Below are positions 33,964-46,755 of a stretch of DNA of 64,000 nucleotides, piece after piece. The stretch is from positions 20,504,656 through 20,568,655 of the forward strand of contig NC_080059.1 of NCBI RefSeq assembly GCF_026212465.1, in the 5' to 3' direction. This DNA is from Amaranthus tricolor. Taxonomy: Eukaryota > Streptophyta > Magnoliopsida > Caryophyllales > Amaranthaceae. The notes below the pieces were generated by a model, which had not been told where the DNA came from, searched no databases, and worked only from the letters and a program-made list of their open reading frames with translations. The first letter of the stretch is position 1. The number at the start of each line of letters is the position of its first letter. The position numbers were made by a program, and so were the translations under genes.

Positions 33964-36900
33964 TAAAATTTTATCCGTAGACTTTAACACTTTTCCTTAT
34001 TTTCCTACAAGCTACTCGCCAAACATATTTTGCCTATTTGACCAAGATATATATAATCAAACAAGGCCAAAAATAGCATTTTAGAGACCAATCGAAAATT
34101 ATTTTTGTTTTTTCGAATATAATATCATATGCTAAGTCATGAGTTACATTGATTATATAGGAGAAAGTTCTATTACAATAAAAAATTATTTTGTGACACT
34201 TCTTTAAATCCTTATTCAACTTTATTCTTATCATGATTTAAAATTAAACTTAACAATCTGTTTGAATATCAAATTAGGAGAGAAAAGAAATAAAATGACG
34301 GAAAAGGAAGGAACGAAAAGAAAGGGGAGGGGTATAACATGAGAGAGTGCTCCTTGTTTGTTTAAAAGGAAAGATAAGGAAAAAACGTTTCTTTCTCCAA
34401 ATATTTCCGCTATAGAAGAGATTGTATTCTTAATAAAATGTGTTCATGTTTTCCTCCAAACCCCTCCCCTCTAAATTCCTCTCTTCCTTTTTCTTTTCTA
34501 AATAAGAGATCTTTCATCATTTCAAATCACTCTCCTTCTTTCTCTTCATTTCTTCTATCCAACCATAGTGAAAGTTTCATAAAAAAATTATCTTCATTGC
34601 TTTATTTTACCATATAGAAAATAAGATAATTGAGTCTTGTCTTAGTTAAATCATGTACTACTTTAATTTCGCGTATGTAAGATTCTACGTTTGACTCTCA
34701 CTGACTTTTTCTTTAGTTTTTCCATTCGTTCAACCTAAAATAGAAAATAAATGATGAGTTATGAACTTATGCTAAGTTCATTACATGCTTTAAGTGTTTG
34801 TTCCGTTCTAGTTAATGTGATATAAACATCAGATTAATGTGTTAATACAAATTCAAGAAAAAGAAAAGAAAAAATAACGAAAAAAACTACTCCTTATCTC
34901 CCATTCATCATAGAAATTATTATATGTAACGAATGACTTATATAGTTGTTTAATTATTTAAGGTTAAAGGTTGGCCTACTAAATAATCTACCAACCTGTT
35001 TAATTATGCAATTTTTAATATTCCATGAAAATATATATTAGGATATTATAATTGTTTTAGACGGATGTTATAAGAAATGTCGTAAAAATATAAATAAAAG
35101 GAATAATTAAAGGACTAGGAAAGTTCCACGATTGCAGAAAAATCCTAATAAGTTAAAAAGAAAATAATTGGTAAAAGCATTACACTTTTGAGTCATCCTA
35201 TCTGAGAATGAGAAGAAGGTGGGGTTTCAGGCTTTGCTGGCAAAATCTTAAAAGGGTGGAAAATAATTGAAATTTGGGGTTTTGCATTTGGCCTTTTTCT
35301 ATTCTCTTGTGAAAAGATGATTAATATTAATAAGAATAGTAATTAGTATATGATAAATAAATATAAAAATTAGTGGATATATATTTGATTTTGAAAAAAT
35401 ATGACCGGAAAAACTAAAATAATGGATTGAACTCTACTCGATTTTGTTTCAATTAATTATTTGAATTTGGTCTATCATTATAAGGTGTGAATTATGTACA
35501 ATAAAGAAATTATCTTGAAAGATATGGATAAATCATACTCGCTCCTCCAAGAAGAGAATAAAGAGAGATACGTGTAGTTAAGAAACCACCCAATTAATAT
35601 CTGAGTAATAAAAGTGATGAAGTCCTTTTATTAAATAAGAGGAATCTAGTAGCTATATGGCGGAAATAGTGAGTCCTTACTCCCAACCAAAAATGGATTG
35701 GAGCCATGAAATTCTAATTGGATTTCATACATGAAAATAAAGCTTGAAACTAATTGGTTGAACTGTCTGAAGGTGCTACACCATTGTGATGGACTGAATT
35801 GATTTTTTCATAATCAACTTTCACATGGATAATTATAACTATTAATTCACGAGAAAAGGGATGAATAAGTTTTTGAAGATGTGGTCATTTCTCGGTTGAA
35901 AGATCAAAATGAAATTGATAATAAGTTGTAGTATGTTTGATTTTATTATATGTAATGTATTTTAATGTAATTTTGTGTTTTTTATTTATATGTAGAAAAT
36001 TAGACTATTTTAGATTACATGATTTTTGCCTGTTGCGTTCGAAAATTTTATTTTTTTCTCAATTTGAGACTTGTTATGTAATGAGAAATAATTTTGGTAA
36101 AAAAGACGTCTTAATTGTACTCGAATTAATAGAGAAAAGGATTAATATTAACAACCTTATTTAATTTCTCTCTTGAGCTTACCTTTCAAGTGGTGGCATG
36201 TGGTTACACATTCCTTTTCGTAAAATTGGTGTCAAATCTAATAAAGTATTTCATTAGAATAGGACGAAATATGTTATTAGATCCTTTTATATGAAAACCC
36301 TTTAAATTAAACGAATAACATGCAACACAAATCGTTTAATATCTAATATAAATAAATAATAGTATTAAAAAATTCACATATATTATTTTTCCTTACTTTT
36401 TATTTTGAAAAGCCATAATGTTCTGTAAACAACTAAGTCAACCACTAATTCCTACTTGCATTGCTTCTTTTCAAAATAATAATACTTTCAAATATATTTT
36501 AAAATATTTATTTTAACTTAATTAAATCACTATCAACTTCTTGAATATACCCGAATATACCCTTAATAAACCACATCCAAAATAAAATTTGAGTGCATCT
36601 ATACTATATATATTTGTGCATAATTTTATTATCTTGGATAAATACTTGTAATTATTGTGTAAGAATAAGGGTTGTTTCCCATTGCATTATAGTAATGTGA
36701 CAAACAACACTTTTGTGCTGGAAAGAAGGGCATGGGACACCATTAAAAATTTGGTAGAAAGTAATTATAAGAATATACTATCTATATATATATATATATT
36801 TGTTCTCATGTTGTTTCCCATTGTATTGACAATATCAGATGAAAAATATACTTAAAAAAGGTTAAAATATATATTAATCATAAAAAAGTTTTAAAAAGGA

Positions 36901-37275
36901 AAAATATAAAAAAGATAGATATAGTATCCATCTAAGATTTTTTTTTTTTACACCCTTTATTCTCCTTCAAATCCTAACCCATTTCTTCATATTTCCCTCT
37001 TTGAGAGAGAACGCTTCAATACCTAAGCTTCTCTATTCTCATTGCCATCCTCCTCCTCTCCGTTTACCTGTCAAATACGACAATAACAATGTCAAAACTT
37101 AATCTTAATATATAAAATCGACTAAAATATAAATAAAAAAATCAACCTGTAAGGTAGTTGGAAGGGATGTCTTTTTTATTTGGAAAGTAAGATTGTAGTA
37201 TTATTCCTCTTATTTTTTATCGTTCTTTTAGAATTTATTTTATTTGTCATAGTTTCATTGAATTCGTCACATTTT
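33964..37275. other. AT-rich intergenic DNA
   Basis: I see no gene, RNA or clear repeat termini. A pyrimidine-rich stretch lies near 36955-37060. It may include the 3' untranslated or terminator region of the SOFL gene just to the right. Confidence 0.5.
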
Positions 37276-38830
37276 TCATACAATGAAATAAAATGAGTAA
37301 TTTAAATTATATACATTGATATTAATTATATAAATAATATTAATGAAGAACAAAAAAATGTAAGTAATGATGCAGTGACCAATGAGGTAATAGAATTTAT
37401 TATTACTTGGTTGAGCAGAATTATATGCATCATTTACTTGAGAAGATTGCCAGAAAGCATATTGATTAGTGTATGATGAATTCTCAGCCTGAAAACATTT
37501 AAAACAATTCCTAGCATCAGAACGACACATATATTAAATTAATTAATTAATTAAGTACATAAAAAGGAAAACCCAACGTATATAAAGAGAATTTTTTGTT
37601 ACCTGAAAGAGGGTGGATGACGCACTCTGTGAGAAGCCCATAGAAGAGGGATTATTACCATATATCTGCAGGATTAATTTAGTAAAGCATAATCATTATC
37701 CCCATTTTAGAATTATTAAGAGTGCCATGGATAAACGTTACTAACAACTATTAATATTTTTTTTTTCGAATTATTGGGTAGAATTAGAAATAATAAAAGG
37801 CAAATAAATTTCGATTTCACACTCTTTTCTTAAAAATACGACATATACTATGTCCAAGACAAGAGTCAATTCTCCAGTAACAACATTCTATTAACTCAAC
37901 TTCCACTACCACTATTTTTAATGGTTCGGCCAGCATGTTAGTATTTCTAACATAATCAATATTAACCATCTTATACTCTATCTTTGGCGGGACTCATTAG
38001 ATGATGATGATAGTACTGTCTGACCAAAACAATAATCTATTTGAACAATTTCTATCACGATAAGTTCTAGGCAGATGTACATGACATTTTTACTAGTCTT
38101 GTTAGTTATAACAAAATAAAATGTTCAAAACTTATTATTAAAAGTAACATTGGTTAACCAAAACAACATTCTACTCTTATTACTTATAACAAAAAGTTTA
38201 TTATAAAAAGAAACATTTGTTAACCAAAACAATATTCTATTAATTAACCTCCACTATGACGGATTATAAAGTCAGATATACACAATTTTACCTTATTTTC
38301 GTAACATAACGAAAATGTTACTTTCGGTTCAGTTACTTAATTACTAAATGACTATAAATAAAATAATAGGTTACCTGAGAATGGGAAAAAGGAGAACTAG
38401 CAGTATCATCAAGAAGAAGATTACTACTACTATAACAGGCGTGATATTGTTGATTATCATCATCATCATCATTATGTTTATTAAAACCCACCTTCTTTTG
38501 ATCTTTTTTATTGGGTTTCTTCAATCTTTTCTGACTTGTTTTAGAAGATTTCTCAGAATAACAGCTATTCTGATTGCTTCTACTATAATAACGTTGTTGT
38601 TCATCATCATTGAATTGGTGCTTACAATGTGGAGGGCCTGAAGATGCATCAGAAACCATTGATAAATCCTGATCATCAATGTCATTAACATCAGAATTAA
38701 TGATTCTTGTATAATAATTTTGATTTGGGTTATCATTATTTCTTGAAATATACGCTGATTCATCTAAATAAATAGTCCAACCGGATTCACACCCTGTACT
38801 CCATTCATCAGAACCACCAATATTATTCAT
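37276..38830 (-). CDS. SOB FIVE-LIKE (SOFL) protein gene, three exons
   Basis: Exon 1 is 38830-38375 (Met to SSPFSHSQ). Exon 2 is 37665-37603, and exon 3 starts at 37488. All splice sites are GT-AG and phase 0: CAG|GTAACC, TGCAG|ATATAT, CAG|GTAACA and TTTTCAG|GCTGAG. Exon 1 has the two family motifs, GCESGWTIYLDES (residues about 14-26) and SMVSDASSGPPH (about 57-68). A basic stretch (KRLKKPNKKDQKKVG) and the conserved DDTASSP follow. Exon 2 adds PSSMGFSQ, and exon 3 adds YAFWQSSQ, matching the usual SOFL C-terminal part. SOFL proteins influence cytokinin level and response; the mechanism is not known. The exon 3 end is uncertain: the open frame to 37276 ends in a hydrophobic tail (IITYIFLFFINI) unlike the family, so a further intron is likely, perhaps at GTAAAT after SSQ. 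Confidence 0.85.
37666..38374 (-). other. SOFL intron 1 with local duplication
   Basis: A 709-bp intron. 38108-38165 and 38180-38240 are a degenerate tandem duplication (AACATTNGTTAACCAAAACAA followed by CATTCTA-type sequence), with a related fragment at about 37880. Confidence 0.6.
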
Positions 38831-40261
38831 TTTCTTATATTAGAAACTTAGATTTATAAATAAATAATCCCTTTGAAAGAAGGGGGAGAAAAAAGAAGAA
38901 AGAAGAGGAGAGGGAATGGGATAGTGCAAAAATGAAAAGAAATAATGAAATGTTGATATAGGATATAATAAGGGTATAGGGAAATTGTGCATTTGTCCTT
39001 TACTAAATTTATGTTGATACTCATTTTATCTTCATATGAATGAATCAAAAATGCCAGTTGGCTAATTATCCCTTTTATTTAGAAAGTAAGGTAGGAGAAA
39101 AAGAGTGGGTGAGGATTGAGGAATTAAGACTGTTATTGTCAACTAGCTAGTAGGAGAATGATCATAATTCATTATGCATTCCTAATTATTGGAGATGTTA
39201 TGTAGTATATTTTTATTGTAATTGTTTAGAGTTTGTTTGTGGAGTATTTGGCTAATAGGCTCCCTTTATTACTTGGTTTAACTTGGGAGTTGGGACCTTT
39301 GACATTTGATAATATGATATTTGTTTACTAACTTACGGCAATAATGCCAAAGTTTTAAGAGTTGATGTATGCAATAAAGTCAGAGCCATCAATTCAGTAT
39401 TTTTAAAAATCAGAGTTTGGGGGAGGAAGGTAGCGGCATATCATATCTGTGTCCCCTCCAAGGAGACGGTAAGGATAAATGCGCACACTCAAATTATCTC
39501 CCAAAAAGATAGATTCCTACAAAGAGGAGTGAGTGATACACAGCTTGTCTGGAAAAAACACCTGCAACATACAAGACACATTAAAATTGTAATTGAGTCA
39601 TGATAGCAAAAGTAAACGATTAGAGACACAAAAAGTTAATAAATAACTGAATAAAACTATAGAAGAAAAGGAAAACTAGATCAAAACTATCAAAAGTCGA
39701 AAACTAGGATACAACGCCTTCAGCTACTTCTATCACTAGCCAGGTCAATATATACAATATTACCTTTAGATAAATAAAGAAGTTGTTTTATATTTATATA
39801 CTCTTAGTATATAATAACCATCATTTTAGCCGTCTGTTTGAATAAAAAGTGCATTTCATTTAGCGAGTCATTTGGTTGTAGTCCCCTTAGCTACTTGTCC
39901 ATTTGATTTTACACTAAGGCCTATATATGTTACTTTGTTAGCCTTGAGTTTAGAGTGTAAATGAGACTAAGTATAAGAGACTACAACCCAAAAATATATT
40001 ATAATGTAGAAAATAACTGATGAAGAGTATAATCTATAATCAAATTTAATTATTTGTATTTTTGGCTTTGCCCCATACTAATATGATGTATAATGTAAAA
40101 AGTGCTAAAATACAACAAAAATTACTACAACTCAATGATTGAAATAACACACTTGTAATCTAAGGTTAGGAATCATGCCCTAATTTAAACAATTATTTTT
40201 GATAGACTAATAAATTTATATTATAATGTCATTACTCTTTATCTTTCATAGTTTACTAATT
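38831..40261. other. SOFL upstream region and intergenic DNA
   Basis: On the minus strand, a pyrimidine-rich leader (38877-38920) precedes the start codon. CTTATTATATCC (about 38961-38972) is a possible TATA region about 130 bases upstream. Beyond this I see no gene. Confidence 0.45.
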
Positions 40262-40513
40262 TTTAAATGGGATGGTCTAATAGTGAGACCATCTTTATTG
40301 GGCTGGCTCAATATATATTTTTTATCTTAAAGTGCTCACTTATAATGTTAAAATAATTACTTATAATTTTAAAATAATTACTTTTTATAGTTTTAAAGTA
40401 ATTATTTATAAACTTAAAACGATCACTTACGATCTTAAAGTAATTAATTAAAATAATAGAATAATTATATGGGCCTGTCTCATGGTGAGACGGTCTCATA
40501 CAAGACAGTCGTT
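40262..40513. mobile_element. MITE-like element with GAGACGGTCTCA-type termini
   Basis: The left side has GATGGTCTAATAGTGAGACC and TTGGGC. The right side has GGGCCTGTCTCATGGTGAGAC followed by GGTCTCATACAAGACAG. The termini are imperfectly inverted. The core is several degenerate copies of an AAAATAATTACTTATAA unit. Confidence 0.45.
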
Positions 40514-40668
40514 CATAATTTTATATTCATCCTTTTTAGTGTTTGTTCTTTTGTACCATATAATTTGTACCCGGATTCTAAATTAAAGGTCTACTGAAAC
40601 TAATTTTCAGAAAAAAAAAAGAGGGTCTTATAAAATTTTTAATTAGTAAGAGATTATCTATGAATTTT

Positions 40669-40967
40669 AACGGTCCGTTTGGTTAGTTATACTAAATAAT
40701 GGTAATGAAAATGATTTAAAGTATAAAATTTCATCAAAAGTTCCATATGATTCCCATGGTAATGAAACTTTGATCACAAAAAAGTATTTTTGTTTACAAA
40801 TTTCCATTACCATCTAACATCACATCTCCCGATGGTTATGCATTGTAATGGATTTTATAAAGAAAATAAGATAATTGGACTTGAACAAGCATGACCATCA
40901 AAGTAGCTAAGAGATTTTTCATTTTCATTATCACTAATTATTACTACCAATCAAACGGGGCGTAAAT
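40669..40967. mobile_element. MITE with ACGGTCCGTTTGGTT termini
   Basis: The left end ACGGTCCGTTTGGTTAGT and right end ATCAAACGGGGCGT form a 14-base imperfect inverted repeat around an AT-rich, about 300-bp non-coding core. The terminus is common in non-autonomous plant DNA transposons; the superfamily was not assigned. Confidence 0.6.
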
Positions 40968-41428
40968 ATATATACCATCCTGCGTTGGGCGGAGGACTAA
41001 GTACTAACAAGATGCCCTTTGGTATCTAACATAAATAAAGATAAGACTATAAATATAGAAATTTGTTAACAAAGTAGGTTTTCAATAAACCTATTTGATG
41101 TAACATCACCAAAGTTTATTATTGAAGAGGTTTAAAACAACTTGTTTATTATTCTAAGAGGTGTAAAACAACTTGTTAATGTTACTATTGGCTTATTATT
41201 ATTATTAACCAAAAGCCTAAACAAATCAATAGAGATTTGTCCTCTTCGAATATTGAAAATCGGCTTCAAATATTGAACATAGCAAATTGTAGTTACAATG
41301 TTAGAAAGAATGTAATAAGTTAATTGGATTTAACTTGATAAGGAAAAATTAACTTTAAAGCTTCAAACATTCTTACTTTCACTTTTGATTCTGGTCCGGC
41401 TGTTAAGAGAACAATCAACACTCTTAAT

Positions 41429-42175
41429 TGTTGTGATGAGAATGTCTTTTAAGGTTCACAGTAGATATGAACCACCGGGGAGGCTTAAGTCGCTTTTCGA
41501 GCTGTTTCACTATGTTCTCCTGTACAAGACAACAAACGAGGGCCGGAGAGGGGTCCTCCTCTGATGATTAAGTCAGTAGGGTCTTAAGAAGATTGCTGTT
41601 AAAGCTCAAATATTTTGTATGGGTTTTTGTGTAAAGAGATACCTTACCCTTGGTGATGCATGGCATCGTGTATTTATAGTAGTGAGTTTTAGGAGAGGAT
41701 CCCAAAACCCTAATGGCCATTTTGACTTTTATCTATAATGGAATCTTTTGGGGTTCAGTGGAATATCTTGTTAGCTTATGTGGCATTTGTTGATTTGCTG
41801 ATCTTTGTACCGTGGTCCCCACTCTCTGTCTTTTATTACATTTTTCTAGGTAAGGTACGAGGTAGGTGTGCTGTCTTGCCTTATACAAGTGTTGACAGCT
41901 TTTTCTGAGTACGGCTACAGTTGTCTACGCCATGTCATTATATTCGCTGTAATCATTCTGCAGGATTGATCATCTTGCAGGTACTTATGTTCTTCTATCG
42001 CTCTGTAGGTTTAACCATCCTGCAGGTACTTATGTTCTTCTATCACTCTGTAGGATTAACCATCCTGCAGGTGTTTTATGCTTCTTTATCGTCAACAAGG
42101 TGACTCGTCTTGCAGGTATTCAGATTCCTCCTTCAGGGTCTTAGGATTAGGGGTTACGTATTCCAATCACATACA
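41429..42175 (-). repeat. Left (3') LTR of the Retand-type element (747 bp)
   Basis: The plus strand starts TGTTGTGATGAG and ends CACATACA. The stretch from about 41721 matches 53761-54216. A minus-strand TATA (CTACTATAAATACACG) lies near 41671-41678. 41958-42092 is three tandem 45-bp units each holding CTGYAGG and TTGCAGG or CCTGCAGG. The left border is inferred from TG/CA and U5-like sequence only, because the right LTR lacks that part. Confidence 0.75.
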
Positions 42176-43051
42176 ATTTGCCCCTCTGGCCTGTTGGGTT
42201 ATCGAAGAAGGAGCAAACAGGTCTGATTCTAGTTCATGTTCTTCCTTTTGCGTGCTCTTTAGAGTTGGGGTGTCTAGTTTTGCAAGTTTTTTGAAAGAAA
42301 ATTTTCATTTCTTTACTTGTCTTTTATGGGATATATAGTGGCACTATCCCTATACATGCCCCTAGTCCATGTACTTTAGTAGTCATGCTAAAGGATATGG
42401 ACTATACTTGTTTAAAACTGCGTCAGGTTTGTATTTTCAAGATATGTGCTTCAGGGTGATATTTGCAGGATGTTTTGCTTTCAGGATGATATTAGTAAGA
42501 TGTTGTGTTTCAGGACGATAGTTTGCAGGATGATTTGATCGCTTTGTCAAGATCTTTTGGGATTTTAGGTTGCGTGGTTTTTTGTAGTGTTTATTTTAGG
42601 AGAAGGAGGCATGGATGTGACAGCATTAAATGATGCCCCTTTTCGTAATTTAACTTGTGACGAGAATTTTTAGCTTGTTGAGGACGCTTCGACACGCGCT
42701 TGGTTGATTTCCCCAATTGTCTGCGAGCTAAGTCCTGTACTGACCCGTGGAGCCACTTGCGTTATACTGTTTTGTTTTCCCGCCTATTTGTTTTACTTTG
42801 CTTCAGTAATTTCAAATTGCTTCTTAATCGTGACCATTCACTTTCTTAACAGTTACTGTCGAGGAATTTATTGAAAAATCTATAAATACCCCTTGGTTTT
42901 CCACTGCAAAACCTTTCTTGACTCTTGAATCTTTCTTTCTTCTTTAAAAAAACTTTTTGTATTTTTGCTATTTGTGATCTTGTCCTCTTTGGGTCGCTCT
43001 TCATCCGTATAATTTTCTCGTGACTCTTTGCTTCTCGTTTTCTTTAAGATC
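42176..43051 (+). promoter_or_regulatory. Upstream region and TATA box of the antisense ORF
   Basis: GCCAGAGGGGCAAAT (minus strand, 42176-42190) next to the LTR is a possible PPT. On the plus strand, TATAAATA at 42881-42888 lies about 170 bases before the antisense ATG, followed by a pyrimidine-rich leader (TTTCTTTCTTCTTT). This looks like an independent RNA polymerase II promoter inside the element. A short GCAGGATG-type repeat cluster lies at 42450-42540. Confidence 0.55.
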
Positions 43052-46000
43052 ATGGCTAGGAAGAAGATGGCTACTGCTGCTATTGACTTGACTTTTGACT
43101 TTCATGTAAATAGGTCCGATGTACTGGTTCGTTGTCCATTCCCTCTAGCCGATAGGGTTGAGGAGCCAGCTAGGGCTCCTCCCGATTAGGTGAGGCCGAA
43201 TGGGAGCATCTCTACTGGGACGATGCCTTTCCAGCCTCGGCGTCACTGGACCAGTCTTCTGAGGCTTCCATGACCTACAATTTACTAGAGGTGGATGAAA
43301 CTAGGGGAAAGTTGCAACAGTTTGCACTTTCCTCTCAGATTTTGAATATAATGGCGGATGGACGACTAAAATTTGTGGTGGAGGATAGGTTTCGTCTGTC
43401 ACGTGATCAAGGGTACTGGTGTCGTTTTTGGGAACCTGGCATGCAAGCATATCAAGTCATTGTCACCACTTCTCCATCCACCGAAGTCTACATCCTGGTG
43501 AATTTTTTGTATCATTTTATTTTGTGCTACGGTTCCCCAAGCATTGGTTTCTACAGAGGGTTCTGTGCTTTTACCAACTATCCTTGAACAAGTTGATGCC
43601 CCAGGCCACAAGGAAGATCATTTCCTTTATATGGCACTGTGAGTACATGGGTTACCCTCTGACCCTAGACTTGTTTAGGTCCCTGTTCAAGATTGAGCAG
43701 GGGGGAATAAGCCGTATTATTCAGCCAAGGTAGTCAATGGGACTACAGTAGTTTTTCCTGACCTTCAGGATTTAAAACATTATTTTGACAGACGGTGTGG
43801 GTAAGGGTCCCACTCACAGTTGATCCCCTACCGCTACAACCCACCTTTCTACTAGACCACCCTTGTACTTCACCCTCCACTTACAATGGATGAAGTCAGG
43901 AGGTTGACTCGCCTGGAGAGATATGCTTTCCTCCACTTCCAAGGGTGGCAGACAAGTCCACCAGGGCGGAGTACAATAATAGGTGGCTCTGCCACGAGGC
44001 TGTGCTGCGCAGGGAGCCTGCGTTATCCTTGGTTGGGATGTCTACCTTCCTGGCTTCTAGTGAGTATGATGAACCATTGCTTTTTCTTTCCCTTTGTTAT
44101 CTTGAACTCAGCTTACTCTTTTTCCTTTTATTTTTAGCAGTGTTTGGGGGTCAGGTCCATTATACTAACTTGGGCATTACTCCTTCTAGGGAGTTCTTCA
44201 GGCCTGGACCCCCTGAGTGTCCTGGAGATGGTAAGAGGAGGTTATCTAATGATTACCAGCTCTGGGACCAAATCTCCAAGGCCTCTACTCAAGTTACAGT
44301 GGTCGACTTTCATCAGCGTCTTTCTAATGATTACTATCAAGATTTGCTGATGGACAACAGGGCGGTCGCCACCTTTGACATAGATCAGGTGGTGCCTCTT
44401 GGGAAACATCACCAACTCTGTGGAGTAGATAGGGTCCCCAACTCCTAGAGCAAGTTCTATGATGCACCAGCTTGGGTGCATCATGATTTTGACCTCCTCT
44501 TTCAGGAGTTTTTGACAAAGCCTGAGAGGGATGGGTTGAGATCGTCTAGAGGTGGATGTTTTTAAGGGCCTAACTCCTTCCTTAGCCCCTGTCTCTGGGG
44601 AGGTGGCTGTTTTAAGGGCCTACCTCTGGTAGGGGTGAAGAAGAAGAAGAAACAGAGGGAGAACCCTCGTCCTTCCGGGGTTGCGTCTCTTCCTATTGCA
44701 GCTCCTTTCAGGAGCGCAAGGTTAAGCAAAGGCGTGACCCTGCCATAACCACTTCTGCATGTCCCACTTTTTCAGGTAATGACATTTTTAAGGTTTATAT
44801 TGACCTGCTTATATTATTCTTTTGTTGTTTTCTTATTCTTTTCTCTTCTCTTCTCAGCTGTGACTGATGCCACGGTGGTTGTGACTGATGTTCCTACCAC
44901 ATCAGTCCCTCCGCCCTTGATGAAACCGGCTGCCTTAGAGGTGGCCCCGGCAGTTCCGGCAATCCAAACTGAGGATGCGGCCCTCCCGGTGGAAGTTCTT
45001 GACTCATTGAAGGTCGTCTTCCCCGGTGATGAATTCGCCAATTTCGACACCTTATCGATGTTTCTGATGACGAGGGCGAAGGATTTCTAGATCCCGACTT
45101 GGTTACTGCAGATTTGTTGACTATATTTTGGTTGATATTTTTTCTTTTATCTTCTTAATGATTCTGGACTGACTTTTTTTTCTGTGTACAACTATGCAAT
45201 TCTTTTTACAACAGCCAAGTCTTCTCTTAAGACAAGGGAGGCTATGGTGGAGGACGTGGCCGCTATGGCTGTTGTTTCTGAAGTTGTAGGGACTTACCCT
45301 GTCTCTGCCTCTGCTCCCGCTGCTGCACGTGCTCTTGCTTCTTGCCCGGATCACTCGCCAAACAAGCAGGGATAAAGACAAGAGCAGGGATAAGGGTAAG
45401 GATAAGGTCCAAGTTATAGCAGAGCAGAGACCTCCTTCACTTCCTTCTCCTATTAGTATAGGTGTGTGCTTTAGCTTTTTTCAGGCCTGTTTGCCCTTAG
45501 TTGAATCCTTCTTACATTAATTTTTATTTTTTTATTTTTTTAATTTTTCTCAGAGAGGATGTACTTTGACTCGAGGCGGGACATAAGCACTTTGTTAGTG
45601 ATAAGACCTATCACTGATGAGGATGTTGCTTCTGCCTTGAGGACTCATCTCTCAGAGGAGGAGTCATATGAGCCTGTAGGGCTCATTGCAAACGACGGGG
45701 AGGAGGTGACAATGGCTCCCTCCCTTAGCCAGATCGAAAACGCCGTCAAACAGGTAATCTTCTCATCCCCTGCCATTTCATGTTTCTCCTATTTTTATTC
45801 CTGCTGCTGACTGTGGTTCATCTGGTTTTGCAGACTCTTCGGAGTCATTTTGTTAGAGTAGGCACAGCCCTCCATGCGGAGCGGCTACGGATGCTGGAAC
45901 AACTCAACCAGGCCCGGGTAAAAAATTTACGGATCCAGGCTATCCTCCAATTCAGGGAGAACCAATAACAGGACATAAAGTCCAGGTTTTCCCCTGTCGT

Positions 46001-46755
46001 TAAGGAGGTTGACGAGTTCAAGAAAAGGCTTTCTGAGGCAGCAGCCTCTCCAAAGCTAACACAGAGGATTCAAGAACTGGAAGCTCAGGTTGCTGCTAAG
46101 GACGAAACCTTGGCGAGCCTGAATGCTGAGCTGGAGGCAGTGCATGATGCTCACCTCAAGGATGCTGCTCTCTTAGAGGAAACTCAAAAAGAGAAGGAGC
46201 AGTAGGTGAGCAGGTGTAATCATTTTAAAGAGACCTGCTCTCAACTCTAGCTGGAGATGAGTCAGTAGAGGGAGAAGCATGAAATAGAGCTTGAGGGGCT
46301 CAGGGCAGAGATAAATCGCTCGACTGATAAGCTATCCATCTAGAAGTGGGATCAAGCTGCCGCTGAGTCTCAGCTTCTGGCCCTGCGGAAGCAAATTCAA
46401 GAGTCTTCCTCTTACTTGTCTGATATGGGTAAAGAGATCGATGAGCTAAGAAGTCAAATAGCTGGTCTTGAGTCAGAGCTGGATGTGAGCGCAAAACCAT
46501 TTCAGAGCTCGAAGGCCAGCTTGCATATCAATTGAAGGCTGTGCAGGACCTAGTGAAGACAATTGGGCTTCCTCCTCCTGTGGGTGGGACTTTTTCAAGT
46601 TTTCCTTGGTGTGACAGGGCTTCAGCTGATAGATTTTAAGATGCTCTCATCAGGGCAGACACTACTGAGAAGAGGGTTGCTGATCTAGAATTGGGGTATC
46701 AAAATGACCATCCTGTTGGGGTTCTTGATCCCAGAATTGGCAAAAGTCTGGTCTG
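43052..46755 (+). pseudogene. Antisense ORF: putative gypsy-type transposon domain plus coiled coils, intron-containing
   Basis: The start is ATG 43052 (MARKKMATAAIDLTFDF). Blocks: MADGRLKFVVEDRFRLSRDQ and NKLMPQATRKIISFIWHCEY followed by PLTLDLFRSLFKIEQ, resembling the Pfam 'putative gypsy type transposon' family; DKSTRAEYNNRWLCHEA; then AEWEHL-type acidic and Pro-rich linkers. Long heptad coiled coils run at 45830-46740 (TQRIQELEAQVAAKDETLA, IAGLESELD). Intron-like GT...AG segments break the frame, for example 44775-44856, 45753-45832 and one ending TTTTTCTCAG near 45553. Several frame breaks and stops (43186, 45966, 46204, 46267) make it a pseudogene. Its strand is opposite to gag-pol. Proteins of this kind are known from Retand-type elements; their function is not known. 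Confidence 0.7.

Noticed and set aside
33730..33990. 86-codon repetitive hydrophobic ORF (YYLACLFF repeats)
   Set aside because: It is a by-product of the minisatellite period; no promoter and no family resemblance.
38348..38641. Plus-strand ORF opposite SOFL exon 1
   Set aside because: It is antisense to a spliced, motif-bearing exon and rich in Ile from the ATC repeats on that strand.
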